NCBI RefSeq assembly: GCF_000708265.2
Contig: NZ_JCKI01000001.1
Location: 682,001-746,000 of the forward strand
DNA: 64,000 nt
Source of the DNA: Pedobacter sp. R20-19
Lineage (GTDB): Bacteria; Bacteroidota; Bacteroidia; Sphingobacteriales; Sphingobacteriaceae
Direction of reading: 5' to 3'
The notes under the pieces were generated by a model that saw only the letters and a program-made list of their open reading frames with translations, ran no database searches and was not told where the DNA came from. Positions 1-8,811 of this stretch are shown piece after piece; position 1 is the first letter of the stretch, and the number at the start of each line of letters is the position of its first letter. The position numbers and the translations under genes were made by a program.

Positions 1-242
1 AACATATGCAATTGGAAAGCATCAAAAACTGGATTACCGTAAAGCAAAGTCGAAACTGCTATAATCAACTTTAAAGATTCAGGAAATTGTTTAATCAATT
101 TGAAATCAAAATCACATCATTATAAATGTCAGTTAATGATATGAAGATATATTGTAGCAGTTTCAAGAATAAAAATTTAAAAATAATTACAAACTATTCC
201 AGGCAGATCATGTTCCATTAATACATCAAAACTTATAAAAAC

Positions 243-698
243 ATGAATACTGCAACAATAACAACAGAAGTATTAAACGATCTGGTTCAAATTAATAATG
301 ACCGTATTGCCGGTTATGAAAAAGCCCGTGCAGAATTAAAAGATGAGGATGCAGATTTAAAATCTTTATTTCTGGATATGATCTCAGAGAGTCAGAAATA
401 TAAAATGGCTTTAGGAACGGAGATATCTGCCTTAGGAGAAGACATCGATACAGGTACCACTAATTCTGGAAAAATCTATAGAGCATGGATGGATGTTAAA
501 GCATTATTTACAGGCCATGATAGAAAAACAGTATTAAATAATTGCGAAGGTGGAGAAGATGCTGCTCAAAATGCTTATAAAATGGCTTTAGAGGTAGAAG
601 ATCTTCCTGCACACATCAGAACGCTGATTTCAGATCAAAAGGCCTCGTTGAGAACTTCTCATGATGAAGTTAAAAGATTACGCGATAGTCAGGCATAA
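243..698 (+). CDS. DUF2383 / PA2169-family four-helix-bundle protein
   Basis: A 151-residue soluble protein without signal peptide or membrane segment. It is almost wholly helical and acidic, with the layout of the PA2169/DUF2383 family: an N-terminal helix (LNDLVQINNDRIAGYEKA), a second helix with FLDMISESQKYKMALGTEI, a middle GKIYRAWMDVKALFTGHDRK segment and a C-terminal pair of helices. The family is ferritin-like in shape; its biochemical role is not established, though members often turn up among stress genes. The gene is monocistronic, closed by a strong hairpin just downstream. Family call is from recognition of the pattern and is fairly sure; function is unknown. Confidence 0.8.
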   Translation: MNTATITTEVLNDLVQINNDRIAGYEKARAELKDEDADLKSLFLDMISESQKYKMALGTEISALGEDIDTGTTNSGKIYRAWMDVKALFTGHDRKTVLNNCEGGEDAAQNAYKMALEVEDLPAHIRTLISDQKASLRTSHDEVKRLRDSQA

Positions 699-716
699 GA
701 ATTTTTAGTTTAATAG

Positions 717-756
717 AAAAGGCCTCCTAATTTAAATCAGGAGGCCTTTTTATTTT
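717..756. terminator. Bidirectional intrinsic terminator
   Basis: Perfect inverted repeat AAAAGGCCTCCT (717-728) / AGGAGGCCTTTT (739-750) with a 10-base loop, followed by T-rich sequence on the plus strand and preceded by A residues that serve the minus strand. It lies between the convergent ends of the DUF2383 gene and cphA and can serve both. Confidence 0.85.
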
Positions 757-3371
757 TAAGATTCCAACTCTCTATCCAGGTGTTCAGTTACCCTTTGAAT
801 GGTGTTATCTATGGTATTACTTAGTATGGTTAAGTACGATCCTTTTTTAGCAGAATCAATGGCAATTTGTAAACACTCCGTGCTTCTATTGTTAATGATG
901 ATTTCCTTATTTGGGTCAACCTCCTTAATGCCTCGAATCAATAAATTGATCAGTTCATCTTGCTTACGGCCACGCAGGTATTTCTCCTGACAGATATAAA
1001 TTTTATCGAACATTTGAGCAGATATGCGTGCGGTTTCAATAATATCTTCATCACGTCTGTCGCCCGTTCCTGAAATGATGCCAACATGTTCGGTGGCTTC
1101 AACACTTTGTAAATAGGCTTTAACACCATTAAATCCATCCGGATTGTGTGCAAAGTCTACCAGTACTTTGAAGTCTTTGAATCTGAAAACATTCATTCTA
1201 CCTGGCGTATGTGCTGCAGATGGAATAAAAGTTTCAAGTGCTAAGCGAATGTCTTCAGGTTTATAACCCCATAAATATGTTGCTAAAGTTGCAGCCAGAA
1301 CATTCTGAATCATAAAGTTTACTGCCCCACCAAAAGTTAGAGGTATATGCGTTGCTTTATCAACCCTTAGTTTCCAATCACCTGTTTTGATGGTGATATA
1401 GCCATTTTCATATATTGCTGCGATACCACCTTTTCTGCAATGCTCCTTAATTACCGGATTGTTTTCATCCATACTAAAATAAGCTACATTACAACGGGCA
1501 TCTCTGGCAATTTTAACACAATAACCATTGTCTGCATTTAATACGGCCCAACCTTTACGGCGTACGGCCCCAACAACTACAGCCTTTACCCTTGTTAAAT
1601 CATCAAGATTATGAATATCAGAAATACCCAAATGATCTTCCTGAATATTCGTTACAACACCAATATCACATGCATTAAATCCCAATCCAGCTCTTAATAT
1701 TCCACCACGTGCCGTTTCCAGTACTGCAAATTCAACGGTTGGATCTTTTAAAATAAATTCAGCACTTACCGGTCCAGTGGTATCGCCTTTCATTAACATC
1801 GTGTTATGAACATATACCCCATCACTGGTGGTGTAACCTACGCGTTTACCATTACTCCTGATGATATGGGCAATTAAACGTGTTGTTGTCGTTTTTCCAT
1901 TGGTTCCGGTTACCGCAATAATAGGTATTTGAGATAACCTTCCTTGCGGATAAAGCATATCTACAACAGATGCAGCAACGTTTCTAGGTAAGCCTTCGCT
2001 TGGTGCCAAATGCATTCTGAAACCTGGAGCGGCATTCACTTCTAATACTACGCCTCCATTTTCTGTTAATGGCTGAGTAAGGTTTTGCGCCATGATATCA
2101 ATGCCACAGATATCTAAGCCAATCACCCTGGAAATTCTTTCGCAGATAAATATATTTTGCGGATGAACAATGTCGGTAACGTCTATGGATGTACCACCAG
2201 TACTTAAATTAGCCGTTGATTTCAGGTAAACAATTTCTCCTTTTTCAGGAATGGTTTCCAGCGTATATTCTTTTTTGGCCAGCAAATCCAATGTATCACG
2301 ATCGACAGCAATCTCTGTTAACACATTTTCATGCCCATAACCACGGCGAGGATCTTCATTTTCCTTATCAATTAATTCCTGGATGGTGTGAATGCCATTT
2401 CCCAGAACATGGGCTGGATCACGTTGTGCTGCGGCAACTACTTTATGGTCAATAACCAGCACACGAAAGTCAAAACCGGTAATGAACTTTTCAATGATAA
2501 CCCGGCGGGAATATGTTTTAGCATATTCAAAGGCTTCTTTAGCCACTTCCATCGTTTTGATATTGATGGTAGCGCCTTTTCCATGATTGCCATCCAATGG
2601 TTTAAAAACCAATGGAAAGCCAACTTTTAGAACAGCAGCTTCTAAGTCTTCCGGATCTGAAATGGTTACGCCAGAAGCCACTGGAATAGCGGCTTCGGTT
2701 AACAAACGTTTGGTTTCTTCTTTATTACTGGCAATATCTACAGCAATGCTACTGGTTTTTTCGGTCATGGTAGCCCTGAAGCGAACCTGATTCTTACCAT
2801 AACCCAGTTGTACTAATGAACTCTTATTTAATCTGATCCATGGAATGTTTCTACTCACCGCCTCCTGAACAATTGATCCGGTACTTGGGCCAAGTGCTTC
2901 CAGTTCACGGATTTCTTTCATCCTCCTGATGTCATGTTCTAAATCATATTCTTCATTATCAATCAGGGCCTGGGCTATTTTTACAGCAGCTTCAGCAGCA
3001 TAAACCCCTACTTTTTCTTCCAGGTAACTAAATACTACATTATAAATGCCTTCAGTTTTAGTTTGGCGGGTTCTACCAAAACCTGTTTCCATTCCAGCTA
3101 TGGTTTGAATTTCCAGGGCAATATGCTCAATAACATGTCCCATCCAGGTGCCTTCTTTCACACGTGTGAAGAAACCACCCTCAACACCTTTAGAGCAACG
3201 ATGGGTAAACATACTAGGAAGTAACTTCTCTATTCGCTCACTAAATCCATCAATCAGGTTGGTTGGCCTTTGCTCTAGTTCCTCTAAATCCAGTCTCATC
3301 TGGATGAGTTTTTTGCGGTTTATCGACCATATATTTGGCCCTCTTAATACTTGGATGTTATATATCTTCAT
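756..3371 (-). CDS. cphA: Cyanophycin synthetase (CphA1 type)
   Basis: An 871-residue enzyme of the usual CphA length, polymerising Asp and Arg into multi-L-arginyl-poly-L-aspartate with ATP. Three parts are visible: an N-terminal domain (about 1-160) with the conserved HRCSKGVEGGF stretch; an ATP-grasp domain (about 220-470; FPLVFKPLDGNHGKGA, EVNAAPGFRMH) that adds Asp; and a Mur-ligase-like domain starting near 485 with the P-loop GTNGKTTTT at 489-497, which adds Arg. The N domain carries H79-x-x-E82-H83, an HxxEH zinc-site pattern; some CphA1 enzymes are known to have a primer-releasing peptidase in this domain, so the same is inferred here. It is divergent from cyanophycinase. Both catalytic halves look intact. 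Confidence 0.96.
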   Translation of the reverse strand: MKIYNIQVLRGPNIWSINRKKLIQMRLDLEELEQRPTNLIDGFSERIEKLLPSMFTHRCSKGVEGGFFTRVKEGTWMGHVIEHIALEIQTIAGMETGFGRTRQTKTEGIYNVVFSYLEEKVGVYAAEAAVKIAQALIDNEEYDLEHDIRRMKEIRELEALGPSTGSIVQEAVSRNIPWIRLNKSSLVQLGYGKNQVRFRATMTEKTSSIAVDIASNKEETKRLLTEAAIPVASGVTISDPEDLEAAVLKVGFPLVFKPLDGNHGKGATINIKTMEVAKEAFEYAKTYSRRVIIEKFITGFDFRVLVIDHKVVAAAQRDPAHVLGNGIHTIQELIDKENEDPRRGYGHENVLTEIAVDRDTLDLLAKKEYTLETIPEKGEIVYLKSTANLSTGGTSIDVTDIVHPQNIFICERISRVIGLDICGIDIMAQNLTQPLTENGGVVLEVNAAPGFRMHLAPSEGLPRNVAASVVDMLYPQGRLSQIPIIAVTGTNGKTTTTRLIAHIIRSNGKRVGYTTSDGVYVHNTMLMKGDTTGPVSAEFILKDPTVEFAVLETARGGILRAGLGFNACDIGVVTNIQEDHLGISDIHNLDDLTRVKAVVVGAVRRKGWAVLNADNGYCVKIARDARCNVAYFSMDENNPVIKEHCRKGGIAAIYENGYITIKTGDWKLRVDKATHIPLTFGGAVNFMIQNVLAATLATYLWGYKPEDIRLALETFIPSAAHTPGRMNVFRFKDFKVLVDFAHNPDGFNGVKAYLQSVEATEHVGIISGTGDRRDEDIIETARISAQMFDKIYICQEKYLRGRKQDELINLLIRGIKEVDPNKEIIINNRSTECLQIAIDSAKKGSYLTILSNTIDNTIQRVTEHLDRELES

Positions 3372-3627
3372 GTAATGTTTTGTCGTTTTTATTTAAAAGC
3401 ATGGATTTTGGGCAGATCTTTTTTCAACCTAGAGATGCTAAAATTGATGATTGTAAATTATGCATTTATTTTGAAAATTGGCAAATCAAATAGCTAAATG
3501 AATTTCTTAGGCTATTTGTTTTATTTTCAGGTATAACTTTAACCCAAATTCTTCATAATTATTTCAACCATTGTTAATAAATGCATATTTATTGACAAAA
3601 AAAGTCGTGTTTTTTATCTTAAGCTGA

Positions 3628-3635
3628 TATATTTG
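3628..3635 (+). promoter_or_regulatory. Possible -7 element for cphB
   Basis: TATATTTG matches the Bacteroidota -7 consensus TAnnTTTG and lies 31 bases before the cyanophycinase start. No convincing -33 TTTG was found at the right distance, so this is tentative. The 295-base gap shared with divergent cphA must hold control sites for both genes. Confidence 0.3.
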
Positions 3636-3666
3636 GGTTTTTTGATAGAATATTAATACACACAAA

Positions 3667-4542
3667 ATGGTTCCAAAAGGCAAACTCATCATTATTGGAG
3701 GCGCAATAAATACAGGCAGCTTTGCTGAAACGCAATTTGGATTGCCTGAAAACATGAATTTTTTCGAACGGGGAATTTTAAAAAGAATCACTACAGAATC
3801 AATTAAAGATCTTGATTCGCGTTTCGAAATTATCACTACGGCGTCCTTAATGCCTGAGAAAGTTGGCGAAGAATACATTAAAGCCTATGCGCAGCTAGAT
3901 GTGCATAATGTTGGGGTATTAAATATTACCAATCGTGAAGAGGCTAATGCTGACGACAATTGTGAAAGAATTAGAGCTGCTGAAGTAATCATTTTTACTG
4001 GCGGAGACCAGTTAAGGTTGTCATCGATTTTTGGAGGGACAAAAATTCATCAGATTTTGATTGATAAATATAAAACAGAGCCTGTAGTTATTGCCGGTAC
4101 CTCAGCCGGTGCTGCAGCAAGTTCTAAAAATATGATTTATCAGGGTAGCAGTAAGGATGCCTTGCTTAAAGGCGAAGTAAAAATTACTGGCGGATTGGGA
4201 TTTATCGATGATGTAATTGTTGATACGCACTTTGTTCAGCGTGGACGAATTGGAAGATTACTTTATGCAGCAGCCAGTAATCCTGGAATTTTGGGTATTG
4301 GCTTGGGTGAAGATACTGGATTATTTATCTCGGATGGACACATCATGGAGGCCATTGGTTCAGGCATGGTAATTCTGGTTGATGGCCGTCAAATGGCTGA
4401 TACCAATTTAACTGATGTAGAAATGGGGCAACCTGTATCAATCAAAAACATGGTTGTGCATGTAATGTGTGATGGCGATGTTTATGATCTCACTGATCAC
4501 AGTCTCATAATCCATCATCCTAAAGTTATTCCAATAGGATAG
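3667..4542 (+). CDS. cphB: Cyanophycinase
   Basis: A 291-residue cytoplasmic serine peptidase of family S51 that cuts cyanophycin into beta-Asp-Arg dipeptides. The nucleophile elbow GTSAGAAAS is present with the likely catalytic Ser at residue 146, and the conserved IFTGGDQLRL, VDTHFVQRGRIGRL and GLGEDTG blocks of cyanophycinases follow in order. Length is typical for the bacterial enzyme, and no signal peptide is seen, so it should act on intracellular granules. It is divergent from cyanophycin synthetase and is followed by an isoaspartyl peptidase that would finish the breakdown. Confidence 0.95.
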   Translation: MVPKGKLIIIGGAINTGSFAETQFGLPENMNFFERGILKRITTESIKDLDSRFEIITTASLMPEKVGEEYIKAYAQLDVHNVGVLNITNREEANADDNCERIRAAEVIIFTGGDQLRLSSIFGGTKIHQILIDKYKTEPVVIAGTSAGAAASSKNMIYQGSSKDALLKGEVKITGGLGFIDDVIVDTHFVQRGRIGRLLYAAASNPGILGIGLGEDTGLFISDGHIMEAIGSGMVILVDGRQMADTNLTDVEMGQPVSIKNMVVHVMCDGDVYDLTDHSLIIHHPKVIPIG

Positions 4543-4552
4543 AGGCAGTTTT

Positions 4553-4700
4553 AGTTTGCAATTTTCAGTTAACAATTTACAGTTTGCAGATAACGCTTAA
4601 CAATTTTTAGATAACCATTACAAACCAGGCTTGATACTTGATAACCCATTCTTGATACTTGATACTCACATCTTGATACTCAATACTCACATCTCGATAA
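4553..4700. repeat. Short-word tandem repeat tract between cphB and iaaA
   Basis: The spacer is built from repeated short words: AGTTTGCA twice near 4553-4588, then variants of CTTGATACTTGATACTCACAT, for instance CTTGATACTTGATA at 4630-4643 and again at 4651-4664, followed by degenerate copies up to the start codon. There is no hairpin or coding signal. A related tract occurs at 38284-38400. Confidence 0.6.
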
Positions 4701-4701
4701 A

Positions 4702-5544
4702 ATGAAACTAATAATACATGGTGGCTTTTTCAGCGAGTCATCAACCAATCAGGAAACTAAAAGAGCTAAACAAGATGCACTTGCCAATATCGTGAAGCTT
4801 GGTTATGCCTATTTAGAAAATCATTCGGCACTTGAAACGGTTGTTTACACTGTTGCTTTATTGGAAGATAATGAATTGTTTAATGCAGGAATAGGCTCGC
4901 AAATTCAAAGTGATGGAAAAGTGCGACTGAGTGCTTCCTTAATGGATGGAAAAACAGAAAAGTTTAGTGGTGTAATTAATGTTGAGGGTGTAAAAAATCC
5001 GATTCAAATTGCACAAAGTTTATTGCCATATGATGACCGTGTGCTAAGTGGTAATGGAGCGCAAAACTTTGCACGTGAAAATGGTTTTGAATATTTTAAT
5101 CCGATTACTCCGCAAAGACAGTCTGAATATGAAGCAAAACTAAACCAGCAAAATAATAAAGGAACAGTTGGTTGTGTAGCTTTAGATGCAGAAGGAAATA
5201 TTGCGGCGGCTACATCTACAGGCGGTAAAGGATTTGAAATTCCTTGTAGAGTAAGTGACTCAGCAACTGTAGCAGGTAACTATGCCAATCAGTTTGCGGG
5301 TATTTCATGCACTGGTGTTGGTGAAGACATTGTAAGTGGTTCATTGGCCTCAAAAATAGTGACCAGGGTTACGGATGGATTCTCTCTAAAAGATGCATGT
5401 GATAAATCATTTGTAGAGCTCCAATCATTTGATGGTTTTGCAGGCGTTATTGGCATCTCCAATACAGGAGAAATTTATCATTGTGATTCACACCCTTACA
5501 TGGTTTGGGCATCTTTCGATGTTAATTTACAGGTATTTAGCTAA
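4702..5544 (+). CDS. iaaA: Isoaspartyl peptidase / L-asparaginase (Ntn hydrolase)
   Basis: A 280-residue N-terminal-nucleophile hydrolase of family T2. The precursor should cleave itself before Thr155 in the NNKGTVGCVALD motif to give alpha and beta subunits; the ATSTGG segment that follows is also conserved. Such enzymes split beta-aspartyl dipeptides, and known examples take the beta-Asp-Arg released from cyanophycin. Its place 159 bases after cyanophycinase supports that role. It is somewhat shorter than the typical 300-320 residues, mainly at the N-terminus, which begins directly with KLIIHGGFF, and no signal peptide is present. Asparaginase activity is also possible. Confidence 0.92.
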   Translation: MKLIIHGGFFSESSTNQETKRAKQDALANIVKLGYAYLENHSALETVVYTVALLEDNELFNAGIGSQIQSDGKVRLSASLMDGKTEKFSGVINVEGVKNPIQIAQSLLPYDDRVLSGNGAQNFARENGFEYFNPITPQRQSEYEAKLNQQNNKGTVGCVALDAEGNIAAATSTGGKGFEIPCRVSDSATVAGNYANQFAGISCTGVGEDIVSGSLASKIVTRVTDGFSLKDACDKSFVELQSFDGFAGVIGISNTGEIYHCDSHPYMVWASFDVNLQVFS

Positions 5545-5573
5545 AGTTAAATATAAAGTATTATTTTTGTTGC

Positions 5574-6254
5574 ATGTCCAAAATTGTATTGGCTCTTGTA
5601 AGCCTTTTTGCCTCATTTCAAATACATGCTCAAGATCTTGATGCCCAACAGCCAAATGCGGGAAATGCGATAACGATAGCCGTTTCTAAATTTGATCTGG
5701 TAGATGGCAATTCTTTTTACGAAGAAGCGGAGAGTTTCGAAAGAAAAGGCGATTTTAATGAGGCATTAACCTTATTTGGTAAAGCTGCTTTCGAATACAT
5801 ATCTGTTAAAAATTTTAACAGATATGGTCAGGCCATAATTAAAATGAGCAACATGCATTATATGCTGGGTCGTTTTGGCGATGCAGAGCAAATCTTGTTG
5901 AACGTTGCCCTTAAAAATTATTCAAAAATGGGCAGTAGAAATGGCCTCATGAATACTTATGGCTTGCTTGGTAAGGTATACCTGGCCAATAATAAATCTA
6001 CACAATCGATGTGGTTTTACACCCAGCAGGGCATGTTGGCTAAACAGTTAAAAAGCAATAATTCATATTTAGAATCCATTTTGGGCATTGTACAGGTCAA
6101 AATTAAAAAGAAGGATTTTACGCTTGCTTTGAGAGATCTTAAAACAGCAGAATGGTTTGCTAATTCGGTCAAAATTACGCAATTCAAAAGCCAGATCCGC
6201 GATGCCAGAGAAGTGATTTCTAATAAGACCACTTCAAAAACAACTCTTAAGTAG
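5574..6254 (+). CDS. Secreted TPR-repeat protein
   Basis: A 226-residue protein with a cleavable signal peptide (hydrophobic 3-15, cleavage probably after IHAQ) and three or more tetratricopeptide-like helical pairs, clearest at FYEEAESFERKGDFNEALTLFGKAA and in the MHYMLGRFGDAEQIL and GLLGKVYLANNKSTQ stretches. TPRs mediate protein-protein contacts; the partner is unknown. A -7-like TATTTTTG (5562-5569) sits only four bases before the ATG, so the transcript might be nearly leaderless. The next gene, a periplasmic protease, is separated by a terminator. Confidence 0.7.
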   Translation: MSKIVLALVSLFASFQIHAQDLDAQQPNAGNAITIAVSKFDLVDGNSFYEEAESFERKGDFNEALTLFGKAAFEYISVKNFNRYGQAIIKMSNMHYMLGRFGDAEQILLNVALKNYSKMGSRNGLMNTYGLLGKVYLANNKSTQSMWFYTQQGMLAKQLKSNNSYLESILGIVQVKIKKKDFTLALRDLKTAEWFANSVKITQFKSQIRDAREVISNKTTSKTTLK

Positions 6255-6453
6255 ACCTTATTTTTCTAATTTTAATGGAATAAGTTGGGCTAATTACCCT
6301 TCGACATTTTTGCAACAGGTGGTTTCCATTTTTTTAGCCAATTACCCCTAAAAGGTCTACTGTTTAATATCTTAAAACAAAATAATTTAAATTACGTTAG
6401 CATTTAAGAATTGTTAAATAAGAAGCTTTTGGTTAGATTTGATCAGTTTTAAC

Positions 6454-6490
6454 AAGAGACGGTAATAATGCTGTCTCTTTTTTGTTTTTT
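6454..6490 (+). terminator. Terminator or leader hairpin before the tail-specific protease
   Basis: Stem AAGAGAC (6454-6460) / GTCTCTT (6473-6479), a 12-base loop, then a long T-rich run. It lies 200 bases after the TPR gene and 39 bases before the chosen protease start, so it could end TPR transcripts or attenuate the protease. Confidence 0.6.
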
Positions 6491-6528
6491 TGTTAAAATG
6501 GTATCATATTGGCTATATAGAATTAGAA

Positions 6529-8718
6529 ATGGATTTTAAATCATTTAAAGAGATGTTGAAGAGAGTATTTTTTGTAATTTTTACTGCCGCAGTGATTGCA
6601 TGTCACGCCGCTCCGAAGCCTCAGCCAATAGTTGATGGCATTGCCAATGTTATGCCTGATCAGCAGCAACAACTCGTAATTAAAGAAGTAGTAAACCTGA
6701 TTGAAAGTTATAACTATAAGAAAGTTCAGGTGAATGATTCCATCTCTTCACTTATTTTAGATAAATATATTAAAGCCCTAGATCAGGGTAAAAACTATTT
6801 TTTAGCTTCTGATATTAAGGAGTTTGAAAAGTACAGGTATACGCTGGATGACGATTTCAAAAATGGAGACTTAAGTGGTCCATTTTACATTTATAATGTT
6901 TATGCAAAACGTTTAAATGAATATTTTACATACTCTTTAGCGCAGATCAAAAATAAGTACGACTTTAATCAGAATGATACATATGTGTACGATCGTGAAA
7001 AAATGCCTTGGGCCGTATCTACCGCTGCTTTAAATGATACCTGGAAAAAACGTGTTAAATACGAACTGGTTAATTTGAATCTAGCAGGTTCTGCTGAAGC
7101 AAAAAATGTAGAGACACTAACTAAACGTTATCAAAATCTAAAGTCACAGATCGCTAAAAATAACAATCAGGATGTTTTTCAAATCCTGATGGATGCTTTT
7201 ACAGAATCAATTGATCCACACACCAACTATTTCGTTCCGGCGAGAGCAACTGAGTTTAATGAAGAAATGTCTCGTTCATTCGAAGGAATTGGGGCCCGCT
7301 TACAATTGGAAAATGAAGTGGTTAAAATCGCAGAAATTATTCCGGGTGGACCAGCGTTCAAAGGAAAGCAGTTAAGCGCAGGCGATAGAATTATTGCTGT
7401 TGCACAAGGCAATGAAGATTTTGTGGATATTGTTGGCTGGAGATTAGACGCAACAGTAAGCAAAATTAAAGGTCCGAAGGGAACTAAGGTTCGTTTAAAA
7501 GTAATTCCGGTTGGAAAAGAGATGTCGTCAAAACCTGTGATCATCGAAATGATGAGAGAAAAGGTTATTCTGGAAGATCAATCTGCCAAGAAAAAAGTAA
7601 AAACCATCAATTCAAACGGTAAGGATTACAAAGTGGGTATCATTTCTTTACCTGCATTTTATGCTGATTTTAAAGCAGCAAATGCTGGTGATAAAAATTA
7701 TAAAAGTACCACAAGAGATGTTAGAAAACTTATTGATTCCTTAAAAAATATTGATAAGGTTGATGCCATATTGATGGATTTACGTGGAAACGGTGGTGGT
7801 TCATTAGTAGAAGCCATTTCATTAACTGGTTTATTTATTGATAAAGGTCCTGTTGTACAGGTAAAAGATTTACGTGGTAAGATCGAGGTCGATGAAGATG
7901 AAAATTCAGGTGTAGCATGGGATGGACCATTTGGTGTAATGGTTGACCGTTTAAGTGCTTCGGCATCCGAGATTTTTGCTGGTGCAATTCAGGATTACGG
8001 ACGTGGAATTATCATGGGCAGCCAAACTTATGGTAAAGGAACGGTTCAATCATCTATAGATTTAAATAAATTGGTTAACCCAGGCATGTTACAGAAAATT
8101 GCTGGTCTGGTTACCAGAGATAAAACGCTTGGTACTTCCCCTAATGGAACAAGTGCCGCTGATATTAACTTAGGTCAGATTAACCTGACCATGGCTAAGT
8201 TTTATCGTGTGGCCGGGAGCAGTACCCAGCATAAAGGGGTAATGCCAGATGTTGTTTTCCCATCTGTATATCCAATGGATAAAATAGGAGAGGATACCGA
8301 ACCATCTGCTTTGCCTTGGGATGTTATTCCAAGTTCTAGCTTTACTGCCGTAGCAAATCTATCAGCTGTAAAGGCGGGATTAATGAAAAATAGTGAGCAG
8401 CGAATTGCAAATTCTTTAGATTTTAAATATTTGAAGGAAGATATTGTTGAATTGAAAAAAAGAGATAAAGAAGTATCTGTTCCTTTAAACGAGACTAAGC
8501 TAAAAGCTGAACGTGATGCTCAGGAAGCAAAGTCTTTAGCCAGACAGAATGATTTAAGGGCTTTAAGAGGTTTGCCAGCCATTAAAAAAGGAGAGAAAGT
8601 AACTAAACAAGATTCTTTTGACTTTATAGAAGATGAATCTTTAAAAGTGATGGGCGATTTCATGCAGCAATCTGGTAACTATGTTATGAACTTAGGTACA
8701 CCTGCGCAGAAGTTATAA
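6529..8718 (+). CDS. prc: Carboxy-terminal processing (tail-specific) protease
   Basis: A large S41A-family periplasmic protease. After an N-terminal hydrophobic export segment (VFFVIFTAAVIACHA, perhaps a lipoprotein signal) come the helical Prc N-terminal domain, a PDZ domain (about residues 235-320 from this start: SFEGIGARL, GPAFKGKQLSAGDRIIAV), the protease core with LMDLRGNGGGSL, the catalytic serine motif SASASEIFAGAIQDYG and the lysine motif YGKGTVQ, and a C-terminal DUF3340-like region. It trims C-termini of exported proteins. ATG at 6529 is preferred because the frame upstream runs into the T-tract of a hairpin; ATG at 6553 is an alternative that gives a shorter signal. Confidence 0.93.
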   Translation: MDFKSFKEMLKRVFFVIFTAAVIACHAAPKPQPIVDGIANVMPDQQQQLVIKEVVNLIESYNYKKVQVNDSISSLILDKYIKALDQGKNYFLASDIKEFEKYRYTLDDDFKNGDLSGPFYIYNVYAKRLNEYFTYSLAQIKNKYDFNQNDTYVYDREKMPWAVSTAALNDTWKKRVKYELVNLNLAGSAEAKNVETLTKRYQNLKSQIAKNNNQDVFQILMDAFTESIDPHTNYFVPARATEFNEEMSRSFEGIGARLQLENEVVKIAEIIPGGPAFKGKQLSAGDRIIAVAQGNEDFVDIVGWRLDATVSKIKGPKGTKVRLKVIPVGKEMSSKPVIIEMMREKVILEDQSAKKKVKTINSNGKDYKVGIISLPAFYADFKAANAGDKNYKSTTRDVRKLIDSLKNIDKVDAILMDLRGNGGGSLVEAISLTGLFIDKGPVVQVKDLRGKIEVDEDENSGVAWDGPFGVMVDRLSASASEIFAGAIQDYGRGIIMGSQTYGKGTVQSSIDLNKLVNPGMLQKIAGLVTRDKTLGTSPNGTSAADINLGQINLTMAKFYRVAGSSTQHKGVMPDVVFPSVYPMDKIGEDTEPSALPWDVIPSSSFTAVANLSAVKAGLMKNSEQRIANSLDFKYLKEDIVELKKRDKEVSVPLNETKLKAERDAQEAKSLARQNDLRALRGLPAIKKGEKVTKQDSFDFIEDESLKVMGDFMQQSGNYVMNLGTPAQKL

Positions 8719-8739
8719 TCAATTAATTAAGTAAGTAAA

Positions 8740-8775
8740 AAGCGGGCTGTCTGGAATCAGGCAGCCCGCTTTCTT
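8740..8775. terminator. Bidirectional terminator
   Basis: AGCGGGCTG (8741-8749) / CAGCCCGCT (8762-8770), a perfect 9-base-pair stem flanked by A and T runs, between the convergent protease and AraC-type genes. Confidence 0.85.
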
Positions 8776-8811
8776 GTATGAAGATTTTAGCACTTATTTC
8801 AGTTTCTGATA

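Noticed and set aside
4630..4700. Direct repeats that might be read as a CRISPR array
   Set aside because: Repeats are 10-20 bases, degenerate and without regular spacers; no cas genes in the window.
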